A DNA stretch of 64,000 bases from Maribacter sp. BPC-D8 (lineage in GTDB: Bacteria; Bacteroidota; Bacteroidia; Flavobacteriales; Flavobacteriaceae), in contig NZ_CP128187.1 of the NCBI RefSeq assembly GCF_035207705.1, positions 248,001 to 312,000 of the forward strand. The letters run 5' to 3'. Made by a program: the position numbers and the translations under genes. Below, piece after piece: positions 63,504 through 64,000 of the stretch. Below the pieces are notes generated by a model. It was given only the letters and a program-made list of their open reading frames with translations. It was not told where the DNA came from and did no database searches. Every line of letters starts with the position of its first letter. Position 1 is the stretch's first letter.

Positions 63504-64000
63504 TTATTTTAGTACTTCAGCCTTTTCAATGTAGATATTCTGCAAAGGCCAATCTCCTTTTTCAACAGGTACGTTGTTAATTTTGTCAACGACATCCATG
63601 CCTTCTATAATTCTACCGAATGGCGTGTATTCATTATCTAAATGATATGAGCCAGGATCGGTTACGACTATAAAAAATTCGAAAGGAGATGCTAGCATAT
63701 GAGGGTTATCCATTTCGCTACTAGGCATAGAAACGGTACCTCTGTGGTGCTTATGTCCTTTTCGAGTATCTGGTGGTAATAAGTATCTACCGATGTCATT
63801 TCTCTTTTTACCTGTTTTCTCATCATCAGAATTACCACCTTGAATAATGAAATTTTTCACTACTCTATGAAATTGCGTATAATCAAAATAACCCTTTTCA
63901 GTAAGGTAAATAAAGTTCGCTCGATGATAAGGTACATTATCAAATAGCTCTATGGTAAAACTGCCAAGATTGGTAGTAATTTTTACTTTATTTGATTTTA
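63504..64000 (-). CDS. Cyclophilin-type peptidyl-prolyl cis-trans isomerase, 5' end beyond window
   Basis: The frame is open to the right edge, so the N-terminus is missing; the internal GTG at 63860 is not the start. Before it the translation reads VKITTNLGSFTIELFDN, VPYHRANFIYL and then FHRVVKNFIIQGG, the cyclophilin core with the catalytic Arg. Later, GTVSMPSSEMDNPHMLAS, EFFIVVT, and YTPFGRIIEGMDVVDKI follow in normal order, ending in VEKGDWPLQN. Cyclophilins isomerise X-Pro bonds and help fold proteins. In Bacteroidota such genes often encode periplasmic or gliding-associated forms; this one cannot be placed without the missing signal region. Confidence 0.93.
   Translation of the reverse strand, partial: KSNKVKITTNLGSFTIELFDNVPYHRANFIYLTEKGYFDYTQFHRVVKNFIIQGGNSDDEKTGKKRNDIGRYLLPPDTRKGHKHHRGTVSMPSSEMDNPHMLASPFEFFIVVTDPGSYHLDNEYTPFGRIIEGMDVVDKINNVPVEKGDWPLQNIYIEKAEVLK

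Noticed and set aside
63292..63580. Low-complexity ORFs on both strands over the heptamer array
   Set aside because: Artefact of a 7-bp repeat read in three frames (21-bp protein period); the array is non-coding.

Overview
The window is AT-rich and densely coded. It reads as chromosomal DNA of a Flavobacteriia (Bacteroidota) bacterium, probably a marine Flavobacteriaceae. The signs are: repeated Bacteroidota-type -7 boxes (TAnnTTTG) ahead of start codons; many lipoproteins and secreted proteins of families typical of the group (DUF2911, DUF4177, DUF922, FAS1, LysM fusions); the order rpmB-rpmG-DUF4295-ftsY; and BshC of bacillithiol synthesis. Most of the content is core genome. I see no prophage, IS element, CRISPR array, rRNA or tRNA.

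Layout. 1-8 kb: truncated sodium/solute symporter, recR, a 2-oxoacid dehydrogenase E2, then a tightly packed plus-strand run (DEDDh exonuclease, CarboxypepD_reg protein, FAH-family enzyme, single-domain Hpt protein, CinA). 8-13 kb: ribosomal proteins L28 and L33, a 50-residue DUF4295 protein, FtsY, DUF2911 protein, amidase lipoprotein, metallophosphoesterase. 13-24 kb: nitroreductase, beta-lactamase-like lipoprotein, RimO, LpxR-like outer-membrane protein, DUF3999/DUF2339 membrane pair, DUF4177 protein, M14 carboxypeptidase. 24-34 kb: BshC, GT39-like glycosyltransferase, flavin protein, SIMPL protein, then guaA with a LysM/periplasmic-binding fusion, OsmC and a DUF922 protease-like protein. 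34-42.5 kb: TIM-barrel isomerase, DUF3820 protein, pyrG, yidC, four-domain fasciclin lipoprotein, mnmA. 42.6-50.5 kb: nitronate-monooxygenase-like gene whose last 123 bp recur about 2 kb away on the far side of an unrecognised lipoprotein gene, a large propeller/HEAT/cytochrome c lipoprotein, and a DUF1080 protein. 50.5-64 kb: M28 peptidase, orphan histidine kinase, pirin, the MoxR-DUF58-DUF4350-DUF4129-SpoIIM cluster with divergent RDD protein, a TRIC-family protein, a 7-bp tandem repeat and a truncated cyclophilin.

How the genes fit together. Several groups look co-transcribed from overlaps or very short gaps: 4023-7922, 7992-8625, 8713-13098, guaA to DUF922 (28844-33523), DUF2339/DUF3999, DUF4177/M14 and the MoxR cluster (61958 down to 55796). 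Nucleotide synthesis (guaA, pyrG), translation and RNA modification (L28, L33, rimO, mnmA), protein targeting (ftsY, yidC) and envelope functions dominate.

I found no clear candidate for a wholly new system. The most distinctive structures are the duplicated 3' gene end bracketing a lipoprotein gene (43481-45661), a 19-bp-arm hairpin fused to eight 15-bp tandem repeats (33714-33879), an 18-copy heptamer array (63374-63501), two terminator-like hairpins without an evident gene (27828-27988), and a DUF3820-like domain seen both fused to an exonuclease and alone.
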